Numbered from the stretch's first letter, positions 7,682 to 15,569 are shown. The stretch is 32,464 nucleotides of DNA from AP-16 sp036395835 (GCA_036395835.1 DASWCW010000278.1:1-32464); one strand, 5' to 3'. Notes: a model not told the origin generated them from the sequence alone. Numbers and translations: made by a program.

Positions 7682-7723
7682 CATATCGTACTTGGCATAT
7701 CGTACTTGGCATATCGTACCCGG
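7682..7723. repeat. Three tandem copies of a 14-bp unit before matA
   Basis: The unit CATATCGTACTTGG occurs at 7682-7695 and 7696-7709 without a mismatch and at 7710-7723 with two changes (TT to CC). The array ends 43 bp upstream of the preferred matA start, so it lies in the promoter or 5' leader. It may be an iterated regulator site or a simple tandem duplication. Confidence 0.8.
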
Positions 7724-7766
7724 CGGACAACAGCGTGGGCCTCCGATGCCGACACGGAACAGGCAG

Positions 7767-9134
7767 ATGAATGCTTCTTTTTTCGGCGAGCTGCTGCAGG
7801 CGATCTCCGAGCGCGGCCGCGCCTTCATGGACCGCACGCGCGAGCGGCGCGGGCTGCCGGCGGAGCGCTCCGACAGCCTGGTCGAGTTGTGCGAGGAGCT
7901 CTTGTCCGGCCGCGGGGAGGCTACCGGGGTGGCGCTCGCGCGGGAGATCCTGCTGCGCTACGCCGAACTGACCACCGGGCCGCGGATCGCCTTCTTCGAG
8001 GCGCTGGCAACAAAATTCGGCGCCGACCGCGAGCGCATCGGGGCCGCGGTCGCCGCCTGGGAGGCGAACCCTTCCGAGGAGGCTGCGGCCGAGCTCCATG
8101 CCGCGGCCGAGCCGCGTCGCCAGGAACTGTTCCGCCGGCTCAACCTGGCGCCCGGCGGCACCACGGCGCTCGTCGCGATGCGCGAGCAGCTGATGGACGC
8201 GCTCGCCCGCCGCGACGACCTCGCCGCGGTCGATGGGGATTTCGTGCATTTGTTCTCGTCCTGGTTCAACCGCGGCTTCCTGGTGCTGCGCCGCATCGAC
8301 TGGTCGACCCCGGCGATCGTGCTCGAGAAGCTGATCCGCTACGAGGCCGTTCACGAGATTCGCGACTGGGCGGACTTGCGCCGCCGCATCGATCCGCCGG
8401 ATCGGCGCTGCTTCGCCTTTTTCCATCCGGCCCTCGTCGACGAGCCGCTGATCTTCGTCGAGGTCGCGCTCTCGGAGCGGATCCCCGACGCGATCGCGCC
8501 GATCCTGGCCGATGGCCGGGAGGTCCTCACCCCCGACCGGGCGACCACGGCGACGTTCTATTCCATCTCCAACTGCCAGCGTGGGCTGACCGGCGTGACG
8601 TTCGGGAGCTTCTTGATCAAGCAGGTGGTCGAGGAGATCTCGCGCGAGCTGCCGCGGCTCTCGACCTTCGTGACGCTCTCGCCGGTGCCCGGCTTCGCCG
8701 CCTGGCTCGCCCGCGAGCGCGCGACTGAGCATTCGGCGGCGCTCAATCCCGAGGACCGCGCCAAGCTCGTGTTGCTCGACCGGCCGGACTGGTGGCAGGA
8801 GCCGGAAGCCGCGGAGGAGCTGCGCGAAGCGGTGCTGCGCGCGGCGGCCGCGTATTTCCTCGGCGCGCGCACGCCGCGCGGCATGCCACTCGATCCGGTC
8901 GCCCGGTTCCACCTCGGCAACGGCGCGCGGCTTGAGCAGATCGATTGGCTCGCCGACAGCTCGCCCAAGGGCCTGCGGCAGTCGCACGGCCTGATGGTCA
9001 ATTACCTCTACGATCTCGAAGAGATCGAGCACTACCACGAGGCCTATGCGGAGAGCCGCACCGTCGTGGCGTCGAGCGCGATCCGCAAGCTCGCCCGCAA
9101 CTCGACCCTGCACCTCCTCCCCGCCGCAAGCTGA
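7767..9134 (+). CDS. matA: Malonyl-CoA decarboxylase
   Basis: Encodes 455 residues of the malonyl-CoA decarboxylase family, which converts malonyl-CoA to acetyl-CoA and CO2. The N-terminal part (about 1-140) is the helical MCD domain; the C-terminal part is the catalytic acetyltransferase-like domain with the conserved FVTLSPVPGF (Ser305) and FHLGNGA (His382), the counterparts of the catalytic Ser and His of human MCD, followed by HGLMVNYLYDL. The open frame extends upstream, but the start MNASFFGELLQAISERGR matches how the family begins; an ATG seven codons earlier (7746) is a possible alternative. matB follows after 68 bp, giving the matA-matB order of rhizobial malonate operons. No malonate carrier (matC) or MatR regulator is adjacent. 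Confidence 0.92.
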   Translation: MNASFFGELLQAISERGRAFMDRTRERRGLPAERSDSLVELCEELLSGRGEATGVALAREILLRYAELTTGPRIAFFEALATKFGADRERIGAAVAAWEANPSEEAAAELHAAAEPRRQELFRRLNLAPGGTTALVAMREQLMDALARRDDLAAVDGDFVHLFSSWFNRGFLVLRRIDWSTPAIVLEKLIRYEAVHEIRDWADLRRRIDPPDRRCFAFFHPALVDEPLIFVEVALSERIPDAIAPILADGREVLTPDRATTATFYSISNCQRGLTGVTFGSFLIKQVVEEISRELPRLSTFVTLSPVPGFAAWLARERATEHSAALNPEDRAKLVLLDRPDWWQEPEAAEELREAVLRAAAAYFLGARTPRGMPLDPVARFHLGNGARLEQIDWLADSSPKGLRQSHGLMVNYLYDLEEIEHYHEAYAESRTVVASSAIRKLARNSTLHLLPAAS

Positions 9135-9136
9135 CC

Positions 9137-9162
9137 GCAAACTCGAAATCGCCGCAGTTTGC
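9137..9162 (+). promoter_or_regulatory. Intercistronic hairpin between matA and matB
   Basis: A perfect 7-bp inverted repeat GCAAACT (9137-9143) / AGTTTGC (9156-9162) with a 12-nt loop begins two bases after the matA stop. It could protect the matA message or reduce read-through into matB. No T-run follows, so it is not a clear terminator. Confidence 0.45.
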
Positions 9163-9202
9163 CTGTCTTCTCGCTTGCCCCGCGTCGCCGCATGAGCCAT
9201 TC

Positions 9203-10759
9203 ATGCACCCGCCAATGAGTGGAAGTCTGTTCGATCTCATCCGGTCGCACGCGCCCGCGGCGGACAAAGCCCTGCTGGAGCTCGCCGACGGCCGGCAGCT
9301 GAGCTACGGCGACGCGCTCGCGTGGTCGGGTCGCGTGGCCAACACGCTGGTCCTGCGCGGGGTCGAGCCGGGCGACCGGGTGGCCGTCCAGGTCGAGAAA
9401 TCCCCGGAAGCGCTGATCCTCTATCTCGCGACCCTGCGGGCCGGCGCCGTCTACCTGCCGCTCAATACCGCCTACACGCTCCCCGAGCTTGAATATTTCG
9501 TTTCCGACGCGGAGCCCAAGGCCGTGGTCTGCGACACGGCGAGACGCGCCGGCGTCGAGGCGATCGCGAAAAGATGCGGCGTTGCCGCGGTCGAGACGCT
9601 GGATGCCTCGGGACGCGGCTCGCTCGGCGCGGCGGCGGCCGGCGCGCCTGCGGATTTCGCCGATGTGCCGCGCAAGCAGAGCGACCTTGCCGCGATCCTC
9701 TATACGTCGGGCACCACCGGCCGCTCCAAGGGCGCGATGATGACTCATCGCAACCTTGCCTCCAACGCGAGGACGCTGGCAAAAGTCTGGCATTTTTCCC
9801 AGCGCGACGTGCTGCTGCACGCGCTGCCGATCTATCACACCCACGGACTGTTCGTGGCCACCAACGTCGTCATGATCGCCGGCGGCTCGATGCTGTTCCT
9901 GCCGCGGTTCGACGCCGGCGAGGTGCTGCGCCTGTTGCCCAAGGCCACCGCCATGATGGGCGTGCCGACGTTTTACGTGCGGCTGCTGCAGCATCCGGAA
10001 CTCAGCCGCGCGCGCTGCGCCCACATGCGGCTGTTCATCTCCGGTTCCGCGCCGCTGCTCGCTGAGACCCAGCGCGAATTCCTGATGCGCACCGGCCACG
10101 CCATTCTCGAGCGCTACGGCATGACCGAGACCGGGATGAACACGTCGAATCCCTATGACGGCGAGCGCATCGCCGGCACGGTCGGCTTTCCGCTGCCCGG
10201 GGTCGAGCTGCGCATCACCGATCCAGCGACCGGCAAGGTGCTGCCGGCGGGCGAGGTCGGCGTGATCGAGATCCGCGGCCCCAACGTGTTCGCCGGCTAT
10301 TGGCGCATGCCGGAGAAGACCGCGGCCGAGTTCCACGACGGCTTCTTCATCAGCGGCGATCTCGGCAAGATCGATGAGCGCGGCTATGTGCACATCGTCG
10401 GCCGCGGCAAGGACCTGATCATTACCGGCGGCTTCAACGTCTATCCCATGGAAATCGAGACCGAGATCGACGCGCTGCCGGGCGTGGTGGAATCTGCGGT
10501 GATCGGCGTGCCGCATCCGGATTTCGGCGAGGGCGTCACCGCCGTGGTGGTGAAGGACGAGGCCGCGAATCTCTCGGAGCAAACGATCCTCGCCGCGCTC
10601 GAAGGGCGCTTGGCCAAATTCAAACTTCCCAAGCGCGTGATCTTCGTCGAGGACTTTCCCCGCAACACCATGGGAAAATTGCAGAAGAATATTTTGCGCG
10701 ACCGCTATGGGGGGATTTACGCCGAACGTGCGAGAGCCGGGCAAGGTGAGGTGTCGTAG
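9203..10759 (+). CDS. matB: Malonyl-CoA synthetase (malonate-CoA ligase)
   Basis: Encodes 518 residues of the acyl-adenylate-forming (ANL) family. The ATP loop YTSGTTGRSKG is at about 167-177, followed by the A5 motif RYGMTETGMNTSNPYDG, the hinge motif SGDLGKIDERGYVHIVGRGK, and the catalytic A10 lysine at about 492 in NTMGKLQKN. The NTSNPYDGERIAGTVG stretch is typical of MatB, which adenylates malonate (and often methylmalonate) and transfers it to CoA. With MatA it forms the route malonate to malonyl-CoA to acetyl-CoA. The start ATG at 9203 has no clear ribosome site; an in-frame ATG at 9215 is the alternative. The TAG stop is the first triplet of repeat copy B. Confidence 0.93.
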   Translation: MHPPMSGSLFDLIRSHAPAADKALLELADGRQLSYGDALAWSGRVANTLVLRGVEPGDRVAVQVEKSPEALILYLATLRAGAVYLPLNTAYTLPELEYFVSDAEPKAVVCDTARRAGVEAIAKRCGVAAVETLDASGRGSLGAAAAGAPADFADVPRKQSDLAAILYTSGTTGRSKGAMMTHRNLASNARTLAKVWHFSQRDVLLHALPIYHTHGLFVATNVVMIAGGSMLFLPRFDAGEVLRLLPKATAMMGVPTFYVRLLQHPELSRARCAHMRLFISGSAPLLAETQREFLMRTGHAILERYGMTETGMNTSNPYDGERIAGTVGFPLPGVELRITDPATGKVLPAGEVGVIEIRGPNVFAGYWRMPEKTAAEFHDGFFISGDLGKIDERGYVHIVGRGKDLIITGGFNVYPMEIETEIDALPGVVESAVIGVPHPDFGEGVTAVVVKDEAANLSEQTILAALEGRLAKFKLPKRVIFVEDFPRNTMGKLQKNILRDRYGGIYAERARAGQGEVS

Positions 10760-10786
10760 GGTGAGTCGAGCGGAGCGAAACCCACC
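10757..10786 (+). repeat. Stop-codon-bearing short repeat, copy B
   Basis: Begins with the matB TAG stop, then GGTGAGTCGAGCGGAGCG and AAACCCACC. GGGT near the start can pair with ACCC near the end. Same family as copies A and C and the degenerate copy D. Confidence 0.55.
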
Positions 10787-10810
10787 GCGGAAATTTGGCG
10801 AAGGGCAGAT

Positions 10811-10830
10811 TCCACGTAACGCACCGTGGA
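10811..10830. terminator. Hairpin between convergent matB and the ureohydrolase gene
   Basis: TCCACG (10811-10816) and CGTGGA (10825-10830) form a 6-bp stem with an 8-nt loop; TTTT follows nine bases later on the plus strand. Placed between converging genes, it may end matB transcription; weak as an intrinsic terminator. Confidence 0.35.
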
Positions 10831-10857
10831 GTGTGCCGGTTTTAGCTCCTCGCGATG

Positions 10858-11763
10858 TCAGGCTCGGCGCGCCATCATCACCAGAAACTCGAACATCACG
10901 TGGGCGGCGAGGAATGCCGACATGTCGGCCGGATCGTGCGGCGGGCTGATGGTATTGACGTTCATGCCGACGACGTTGAGCATGCCGCATGCACGCAGCG
11001 CGGCCAGGCCCTCGCGCGTCGAAAGGCCGCCCCAGGCCGGCGTGCAAACGCCAGGCGCGACCGAGGGATCGAATACGTCCATGTCGAAGCACAAATAGAC
11101 CGGCCCGGCGCCGATCGTTTCCGCCACTTCGGCAAACGTATCGGCGATGCCGCGGTCGAGCAGCCGGTCGGTCGTGATGATCCTGTAGCCGAGCTGGCGT
11201 CCGTATTCGTAGACGCCGGGAAGCAGCAGGCTCGAGCGTACCCCGATGTGAAACGAGCGGCGCGCGTCAACGATGCCCTCCTCGAACGCCCGGGAAAAAG
11301 CGGTGGCGGTGTTGTAGCCGGCGATCGGATAGGCGTCGGTGTGGGCATCGAGGTGCACCACCGCGAGGTCCGGATGGCGGCGATGCAAGGCTCGCATCTC
11401 CGGCAGCGAGATCGCCCCGTCGCCGCCCATCGTGACCGCAACCGCGCCATTGCCGAGCGCCGTATCGAGCGCGGCTTCGATGCCCTGATAGGACGCATCG
11501 ATCTCCCCCGGCGTCACGTGCGCATCCCCGAGATCGACCACCTTCAGATCTGCGAGCGGGTTGATGCCGGTCTCCGCATCATACGCCCGGATCAACAGGG
11601 ACATCTTGCGGATTGCGGCCGGGCCCTGGCGCGAGCCGATCCGATGCGGGTGCGCGCCGCAGTCGAACGGCAGGCCGAGGATGACGGCTTTGGCGTCGCC
11701 CGGCTCGGTGCAATGCGGAACCCCCATGAAGGTGACCGGAGGCGCAAACGGCGAACCGACCAT
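10858..11763 (-). CDS. Arginase/agmatinase-fold protein with altered active site
   Basis: Encodes 301 residues of the ureohydrolase superfamily, whose members hydrolyse guanidino compounds to urea and an amine. Metal ligands present are Asp139, His141 and Asp143 in LDAHTDA, and Asp227 and Asp229 in CFDMDVFDP. The first ligand, the His of the usual GGDHS motif, is replaced: the sequence is MGGDGAIS with Gly116 exactly 23 residues before Asp139, the usual spacing. The region equivalent to the SHGTPF motif reads NTATAF (about 151-156), so the proton-relay His also seems to be missing. Hence it belongs to the family but may bind one metal, or act on a different bond or substrate. It starts at once after the M20 stop and is the last gene of the ABC operon. 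Its N-terminus (MVGSPFAPPVTFMGVPHCTE) fits agmatinase-like members. Confidence 0.82.
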   Translation of the reverse strand: MVGSPFAPPVTFMGVPHCTEPGDAKAVILGLPFDCGAHPHRIGSRQGPAAIRKMSLLIRAYDAETGINPLADLKVVDLGDAHVTPGEIDASYQGIEAALDTALGNGAVAVTMGGDGAISLPEMRALHRRHPDLAVVHLDAHTDAYPIAGYNTATAFSRAFEEGIVDARRSFHIGVRSSLLLPGVYEYGRQLGYRIITTDRLLDRGIADTFAEVAETIGAGPVYLCFDMDVFDPSVAPGVCTPAWGGLSTREGLAALRACGMLNVVGMNVNTISPPHDPADMSAFLAAHVMFEFLVMMARRA

Positions 11764-13056
11764 CTAGCCGTTCTCCCGGCGGGGCGCGGTGAGGAAATCG
11801 AAACCCGCAAGCGTGTGCATGTAGGCGACGGCGTGCAACTCCTCGAGATCGACGAACTCGTCGGGCGCGCCCATGTTGTGCGGTGTCAGGCCGCAGACGA
11901 TCGAAGCAACGCCGCGCTGGCGGTAGAGCCGCGCGTCCGAGCCGCCGATCCGGTAGTTGGTAACCGGACGGCGGCCTCGCGCCTCCTCGCCGGCCCGCGT
12001 CAGGAGCTTGAAGATCTCGTGGTCCGGATCCGACCACAGCGGCTCGCAGCGCCGATCAATGCCATAGCTGATGCCCTCACGCCCTCGGAGCGCCTTGCCG
12101 AGCCGTTGCTCGATCTCGGCGACGGTGATGCCGGCGGGAAGCCGAATGTCGATCGATGCCTTGGCGGACGGCGGCATGATGTTGCGGAGCACGCCGCCGT
12201 GGAACAAACCGCAGTTGACGGTGACGCGGCGCAGCGTTTCGCTCTCGCCCTTCCCGGAAATCGCCTCGGAAACGGCCGCTGCCTCGCGGATCGCGCGCTC
12301 GACCTTGGCCGGAAGCCGTACCGGAAGCTCGCGGAGCTTGAACACCTCGCCAAGCGCGGCGATGAGCCGCTCGATTGCGTTGACGCCGAGGTGGACGTGC
12401 GCGCCGTGCGCGGCTTTTCCGGCGGCCTCGATCTGAAGCCACACCATCCCCTTCTCGCCGAACCGCAGCACGTCCGGCGAGCCGGCATCGCCGGTGATCA
12501 TCGCATCGCCGGCGGCGTGGGGATAGTTTTCGAGCAGGAACTGCGTGCCCTGCGTTCCCATCGTCTCCTCGTCGCCGGCGAGCGTGATGACTGCTTCTCC
12601 CGCCCAGGCATGGCGCAGCTCGGAGAGCAGCAGCATCGCCAGAATCGAGCAGGCAATGCCGCCCTTCATATCCGCGGCGCCTCGGCCGTAGAGGCGGCCA
12701 TCCCTGATCTCGCCGCCGAGCGGATCGACCGACCATTCCGGCCGGTTCCCGATGGGATAGGTATCGAGATGACCATTGTAGACCAGGCGGCGGCCCGGCC
12801 CGTTGCCGCGGACGCGGGCGATCAGGTTGGTGATCGGCGGCACGGACGTCACGACTTCGACTTCGATGCCGTTTCCCGCAAGCAGCCCGGCGGCCAGCTT
12901 GGCGATGTCCGAGGTATCTCCGGGCGGGTTCTCGCTGGGAACGCGCACCAGGTCCCGGTTGATGTCGATCAGCCGGTCGCGATTGTCGCGAAGGAGCTCG
13001 ATCAACGCCTTGCGCGCGTCGGATGCGGCCAAGCCCGGATCTCCACGGTTCGTCAC
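11764..13056 (-). CDS. M20-family metallopeptidase/deacylase (ArgE/DapE-like)
   Basis: Encodes 430 residues. The metal site is intact: His96 and Asp98 in YNGHLDTYP, bridging Asp129 in GRGAADMKGG, the catalytic Glu pair in GDEETMG (163-164), and a late His in LTPHNMGAPDE. A dimerisation domain lies at about residues 205-320, with the GAHVHLGVNAIE motif. Members remove acyl, succinyl or carbamoyl groups from amino acids or cut short peptides in the cytosol; which one cannot be told here. The start is GTG, overlapping the permease TGA stop as GTGA, so translation is coupled. Followed directly by the arginase-fold gene. The context suggests that it trims an imported N-acylated compound. Confidence 0.88.
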   Translation of the reverse strand: MTNRGDPGLAASDARKALIELLRDNRDRLIDINRDLVRVPSENPPGDTSDIAKLAAGLLAGNGIEVEVVTSVPPITNLIARVRGNGPGRRLVYNGHLDTYPIGNRPEWSVDPLGGEIRDGRLYGRGAADMKGGIACSILAMLLLSELRHAWAGEAVITLAGDEETMGTQGTQFLLENYPHAAGDAMITGDAGSPDVLRFGEKGMVWLQIEAAGKAAHGAHVHLGVNAIERLIAALGEVFKLRELPVRLPAKVERAIREAAAVSEAISGKGESETLRRVTVNCGLFHGGVLRNIMPPSAKASIDIRLPAGITVAEIEQRLGKALRGREGISYGIDRRCEPLWSDPDHEIFKLLTRAGEEARGRRPVTNYRIGGSDARLYRQRGVASIVCGLTPHNMGAPDEFVDLEELHAVAYMHTLAGFDFLTAPRRENG

Positions 13057-13715
13057 GCGATCTGCATTCGCCGTTCGAGCACTCGGATGAGAAGCGACAA
13101 CGGCCAGCAGATCAAGAAGTACATCAGCGCGACGAAGCTGAAGATCTCCAACGGCCGGAACGTCGAAGCGCTGAGCTCGGTCGCCCTGCGGGTGATCTCG
13201 GCGACCGCGAACACCGAGGCGAGCGAGGAGAGCTTGATCAGATCCACCAGATTGTTGACCAGCGGCGGCAGCACGTTGCGGAACGCCTGCGGCAGGATGA
13301 TCCGCACGAAGGTGTCGCGCCGGGAGAGGCCGAGCACCTTGGCGGCTTCCGCGTGTCCCTTCGGCACGGTTTGAATACCGGCGCGGTAGATCTCGCCGAG
13401 GAAAGCGGTCGAGTGCAGCGTCAGCCCCAGCACGGCGGCCGAGACTGCGTCGATCCGGATGCCGAGCAGGATCGGCAGCACGTAATAGACCCAGAACAGC
13501 TGCACCAGAACCGGCGTGTCCCGGAACAGCTCCACATAGGTCGCGGATGCGAACGACACCAGCCGGGATTTCGAAAGCCGTCCGAGCGCCACGAACATCC
13601 CGAGCACCATCGAGAACGCCAGCGCGAGGGCCGAGATGAGCAGCGTCAGGTAGAGTCCCTCCAGGAGAAACGGCAGATTGTTGTAAACGGCGTCGAACCG
13701 GAAGGTGTAGGTCAC
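13053..13715 (-). CDS. ABC transporter permease, polar amino acid/opine type
   Basis: Encodes 220 residues with about five membrane helices. The family signature for coupling to the ATPase is EAAKVLGLSRRD followed by FVRIILPQAFRNVLPP, and the N-terminal half holds TYVELFRDTPVLVQLFWVYY, both typical of the HisM/GlnP/OccQ family. The start is GTG with GGGAGG seven bases upstream. Only one permease gene is present, whereas many relatives have two; it would act as a homodimer in the inner membrane. A strong hairpin separates it from the binding-protein gene, which would favour excess binding protein over permease. Confidence 0.92.
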   Translation of the reverse strand: MTYTFRFDAVYNNLPFLLEGLYLTLLISALALAFSMVLGMFVALGRLSKSRLVSFASATYVELFRDTPVLVQLFWVYYVLPILLGIRIDAVSAAVLGLTLHSTAFLGEIYRAGIQTVPKGHAEAAKVLGLSRRDTFVRIILPQAFRNVLPPLVNNLVDLIKLSSLASVFAVAEITRRATELSASTFRPLEIFSFVALMYFLICWPLSLLIRVLERRMQIA

Positions 13716-13748
13716 GGCGCGACCTCCCTGCAGTGTTTGCCGAGGCGT

Positions 13749-13778
13749 GGCGCGGCAGCCGGTGTCGGCTGCCGCGCC
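13749..13778 (-). promoter_or_regulatory. Perfect 12-bp intercistronic hairpin between binding protein and permease
   Basis: GGCGCGGCAGCC (13749-13760), six-base loop, GGCTGCCGCGCC (13767-13778). It lies in the 103-bp gap after the binding-protein stop on the transcribed minus strand. In ABC operons such as malE-malF, hairpins at this place protect the upstream message and reduce the downstream one. No T-run follows, so full termination is unlikely. Confidence 0.7.
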
Positions 13779-13818
13779 GGTGAAGTCGGTCGTCCCGGGG
13801 AGTACGAGGCAGCGCCCG

Positions 13819-14649
13819 TCAATTCAGGTTCACGACGGGCTCGAGGCCGTTCTTCCTGGCCGCATCCAGCAGGCGGCCGTCGCGCTTGATCGTCTTGACG
13901 AACAGATTGATGTAGTTGAGCCAGACCTGATCGCCGGGCGCGACCACGTAGGCGTACGGGGTCACGGCGAGCGGTTCGGACGGGTTGATGATCTTCGCCC
14001 AATCCTGGGTCGCCTCGAGTTTCTTCGCGACCGGATAATCGGTCATCAGCACGTCCGCGCGGGCGGCCGCGACCTCGCCTTCACGGGTCGCCGGCGGCTG
14101 CACGGAGAGCACCTTGGCTTTTTTCAGGTAGGTTTTCATGAAGTTGTCCACGTAGCTGCCGAGCTGCGTGGCGACGACGATGCCGTCCTGGTCGAGGTCA
14201 CCCCAGGCTTTGATCTTGGGATGGTCCTTCTTGGTGACGCCGTAGATGCTGGTGATGATGTAAGGGTCGCTGAACTCGACGGCGCGGGCGCGGGCCAATG
14301 TGGCGCCGACGCCGAACATGCCGATATCGCATTTGTCGGCCTGCAGATCGGCGATGAAGGCCTGGAACGAGCTTTCCACGAACTCGAGCTGCGCCTTGAG
14401 CTCGCCCGCGAATTCCCTGGCGATGTCGATGTCGATGCCCTCGAGCTGACCCGTCTTGGGGTTCTTGTAGGAGATGGCGTAGTACTCCGGCCAGATGCAC
14501 ACGCGCAGTTTTTGCGACTTCACGATGCGATCGAGGTGGGATTCCTTCTGCTGCGCGGCCGCCGGGGGCGCGCCGAGCATCACGGCCGTTGCAAGCACGG
14601 CGGCCGCTACCTGCAGCCGACCGAGGCCGGCAAGACTTGACCACTGCAT
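13819..14649 (-). CDS. Periplasmic amino-acid-type substrate-binding protein
   Basis: Encodes 276 residues with a signal peptide (about 1-33, ending GAPPAAAQQ) and the solute-binding protein family 3 fold: LRVCIWPEYYAISYKNPKTG at the first strand, the GIDIDIAREFAGEL ligand-pocket motif, CDIGMFGVGATLARARAVEF with the usual Arg that grips the alpha-carboxylate, and FSDPYI. It delivers a small amino-acid-like solute to the neighbouring permease. The ATG at 14649 is chosen because GGAGGGG precedes it by three bases; an ATG at 14664, overlapping the ATPase stop, has no such site. Ligand not predictable from sequence alone. Confidence 0.9.
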   Translation of the reverse strand: MQWSSLAGLGRLQVAAAVLATAVMLGAPPAAAQQKESHLDRIVKSQKLRVCIWPEYYAISYKNPKTGQLEGIDIDIAREFAGELKAQLEFVESSFQAFIADLQADKCDIGMFGVGATLARARAVEFSDPYIITSIYGVTKKDHPKIKAWGDLDQDGIVVATQLGSYVDNFMKTYLKKAKVLSVQPPATREGEVAAARADVLMTDYPVAKKLEATQDWAKIINPSEPLAVTPYAYVVAPGDQVWLNYINLFVKTIKRDGRLLDAARKNGLEPVVNLN

Positions 14650-14660
14650 GTTCCCCTCCT

Positions 14661-15467
14661 TCACCCGATGGGATTGAGAATGCGCGACAGGAATCGTTTC
14701 GTCCGCTCGTGTCTCGGACTCTTGAATGTTTCGCCCGGCGGTCCTTCCTCGATGATTTGCGCGTCGCTCATGAGCACCACGCGGTCGCAGACCTCGCGAG
14801 CGAACGTCATCTCATGGGTCACGACCACCATGGTGGTGCCTTCCTCGGCGAGTTGCCGCATCACGCCCAGCACCTCGTGAACCAGCTCGGGGTCGAGTGC
14901 CGACGTGACTTCGTCGAACAACATGACGTGCGGGCTCATGGCGAGCGCGCGGGCGATGGCGACGCGCTGGCGCTGACCGCCGGACAGCCGTGCCGGATAC
15001 TCGTCGCGCTTGTCGAGCAGGCCGACCTTCCGGAGCAGCGCCTCGGCGACCGCGATGGCCTCGGCGCGGCTCATGCCTCTCACCCGCATCGGAGCCTCGA
15101 TGACGTTGCCGAGCACGTCGAGGTGCGGCCAAAGATTGAAGTCCTGGAACACCATTCCGATCTCGGGCCGGTTGCGGCGGATTCGTCGCTCGACCGCAGG
15201 ATCGGCAGGCGCGCAGGCGATCACCTTGCCTTCCATGAGGATGCGGCCGGACGTCGGCGCCTCGAGCAGGGCAAAGCAGCGCAGCAACGTGCTCTTGCCG
15301 GAACCGCTCGGCCCGATGACGCAGACCACCTCGCCCTTGGCCACCGTGAGCGACACGTCGCGGAGTGCCTCGAGGCTGCCGAAGCGTTTGCCGAGGCCCT
15401 CCGCCCAGATGATCGGCTGATCGAATCCATGCGGGGCCGCCTCGGCACGGACATTAGCGGTGCTCAT
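14661..15467 (-). CDS. ABC transporter ATP-binding protein, polar amino acid type
   Basis: Encodes 268 residues: Walker A GPSGSGKST (52-60), Q-loop in MVFQDFNLWPHLDVLGNV, signature LSGGQRQR, Walker B VMLFDEVTSALDPE and the switch His in VVTHEM. The Phe-Asn-Leu-Trp-Pro-His string and the length are typical of GlnQ/HisP-type ATPases. First gene of the operon, which continues with binding protein, permease, M20 enzyme and arginase-fold protein. The ATG at 15467 is preferred; a GTG two codons upstream is possible. The 251-bp region upstream holds its promoter. Confidence 0.93.
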   Translation of the reverse strand: MSTANVRAEAAPHGFDQPIIWAEGLGKRFGSLEALRDVSLTVAKGEVVCVIGPSGSGKSTLLRCFALLEAPTSGRILMEGKVIACAPADPAVERRIRRNRPEIGMVFQDFNLWPHLDVLGNVIEAPMRVRGMSRAEAIAVAEALLRKVGLLDKRDEYPARLSGGQRQRVAIARALAMSPHVMLFDEVTSALDPELVHEVLGVMRQLAEEGTTMVVVTHEMTFAREVCDRVVLMSDAQIIEEGPPGETFKSPRHERTKRFLSRILNPIG

Positions 15468-15563
15468 GGTCACGCGACATCCAGCCAGCTCTGTCCAAGA
15501 TCGATCCGGGCTCCGAAGCGCGGGTGCGCAATGGAATGGGATCGTGCGGAGAATGGCTTATGA

Positions 15564-15569
15564 TGTCAA
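15564..15569 (-). promoter_or_regulatory. Possible -35 box of the ABC operon
   Basis: On the minus strand a perfect TTGACA stands about 97 bp upstream of the ATPase start. At 17-bp spacing the -10 candidate is only CACGAT, a poor match, so the promoter is tentative or needs an activator. Confidence 0.25.

Noticed and set aside
7682..7715. sigma54 promoter in the tandem repeat (TGGCA words)
   Set aside because: The spacing and the GC element of the -24/-12 consensus are not met, and the TGGCA words are simply a result of the repeat.
7682..7723. CRISPR-like array
   Set aside because: The 14-bp units abut without spacers and only three exist; no cas genes are near.
7407..7766. N-terminal extension of malonyl-CoA decarboxylase by up to 120 residues
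   Set aside because: The extension is translated from the REP-like hairpins and tandem repeat and resembles no MCD N-terminus; a start at 7767 gives a normal family beginning.
7332..9200. Minus-strand open frame of 622 codons opposite matA
   Set aside because: Covers the tandem repeat and the catalytic domain of matA on the other strand; no family features.
9044..11092. Minus-strand open frame of 682 codons opposite matB
   Set aside because: Antisense to the ANL motifs of matB; no recognisable domain.
10855..13374. Plus-strand open frame of 839 codons opposite the ureohydrolase and M20 genes
   Set aside because: It is antisense to two clear enzymes and runs across their junction; its composition (Arg, Ala, Asp, His) is typical of shadow frames.
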